From the NCBI RefSeq assembly GCF_026725475.1, contig NZ_CP109965.1, positions 2,976,001-3,040,000 of the forward strand: 64,000 bases of DNA. Direction: 5' to 3'. This stretch comes from Catenovulum adriaticum (GTDB lineage Bacteria; Pseudomonadota; Gammaproteobacteria; Enterobacterales; Alteromonadaceae). A program made the translations under genes and the position numbers. Shown here piece by piece: positions 63,777 through 64,000 of this stretch (position 1 is its first letter; each line of letters starts with the position of its first letter). The notes beneath the pieces are model-generated. The model was given only the letters and a program-made list of their open reading frames with translations. It did not search any database and was not told where the DNA came from.

Positions 63777-64000
63777 TTTGAAACCTCTAATAATGGTGTC
63801 ATCGACGACCAGTTGCCTTCGCCGTGCAAATTAATTAAACATTCTTCAGTATGCGTCCACCATCTTTGAGTCGTGGGATCTGCCGCCATTTTTTGGTTAT
63901 CAGCTTTAATATCTGATCCTATGTATTCAGCAAAAGTGAACAGCAGCAATGCGTCACCGTCTTCAATTAAAAAGCTGGTCCAATTGCGATAATTCGACTT
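63773..64000 (-). CDS. C-terminal part of a RhaM-family sugar mutarotase (5' end outside window)
   Basis: The last 75 residues of a frame entering from the right edge. SNYRNWTSFLIEDGDALLLFTFAEYIG and MAADPTTQRWWTHTEECL match the L-rhamnose mutarotase (DUF718) family, with the conserved QRWW. In fucose loci this family converts the anomers of L-fucose before oxidation. Its TGA overlaps the ATG of the downstream SDR. Upstream genes of the pathway are expected beyond the window. Confidence 0.8.
   Translation of the reverse strand, partial: KSNYRNWTSFLIEDGDALLLFTFAEYIGSDIKADNQKMAADPTTQRWWTHTEECLINLHGEGNWSSMTPLLEVSK

Overview
The window looks like chromosome from a marine gammaproteobacterium of the order Alteromonadales (Alteromonadaceae-like). 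The evidence is an AT-rich genome, a mannose-sensitive haemagglutinin (MSHA) pilus locus, NagK/NagB-II type amino-sugar genes, an L-fucose/fucoside utilisation locus, and several conserved gammaproteobacterial gene blocks: rsmI/lpoA-yraN-diaA-dolP, rpmB-rpmG/radC/coaBC-slmA, and rnpB. The species assignment is inference; no intact mobile element, CRISPR array or tRNA was seen.

Layout. 1-6696 (+): the distal half of an MSHA locus in canonical order, from the tail of an mshB-like pilin through mshA, C, D, O, P and Q, with mostly overlapping stop/start codons. 6711-7082 (-): a small P-loop kinase. 7171-12954 (-): an iron-uptake operon (TonB receptor, PepSY-type membrane protein, DUF2271, DUF4198, compact flavoreductase) behind a Fur box, a sigma70-like promoter and a roughly 215-nt leader. 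13800-17504 (-): an M16 metalloprotease lipoprotein and a YibQ-type deacetylase. 17841-21531 (+): modF, greB and an aldehyde dehydrogenase. 22171-25751 (+): an orphan Tat-exported binding protein next to a hybrid sensor kinase. 25825-26271 (+): a Fur-box-preceded DUF2061-DUF4250 pair. 26486-28712 (+): deaD with a long structured leader. 28986-31725 (+): an arsenic operon, arsR-arsC-arsH-acr3.

31794-33203: a TraT-like lipoprotein and a small outer-membrane protein. 33288-33665 (-): RNase P RNA. 33711-36142 (-): a DUF3015 protein followed by an Lnb-like/DUF4105 protein with a C-terminal barrel. 36247-40909: rsmI diverging from lpoA-yraN-diaA-dolP. 40896-42904 (+): a sugar kinase overlapping dolP, then nagB-II. 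43502-46693: rpmB-rpmG, radC, coaBC and slmA, without dut. 46660-47661 (+): a WD40 lipoprotein overlapping slmA. 47671-48582 (-): a DyP-type haem protein whose distal catalytic residues are replaced. 48761-52495 (+): an outer-membrane barrel, a degenerate HD-GYP-like protein and a GGDEF cyclase. 52517-58751: RecQ convergent with a very large SNF2 helicase. 58923-64000 (-): fucose locus (mutarotase, two SDRs, SSS symporter, GH29 fucosidase), running off the right edge.

The strongest leads for new biology are the DyP protein lacking its distal Asp and Arg, the degenerate HD-GYP-like protein beside a diguanylate cyclase, the binding-protein/hybrid-kinase pair (resembling TorT/TorS or LuxP/LuxQ in layout), and the Fur-box DUF2061-DUF4250 operon.
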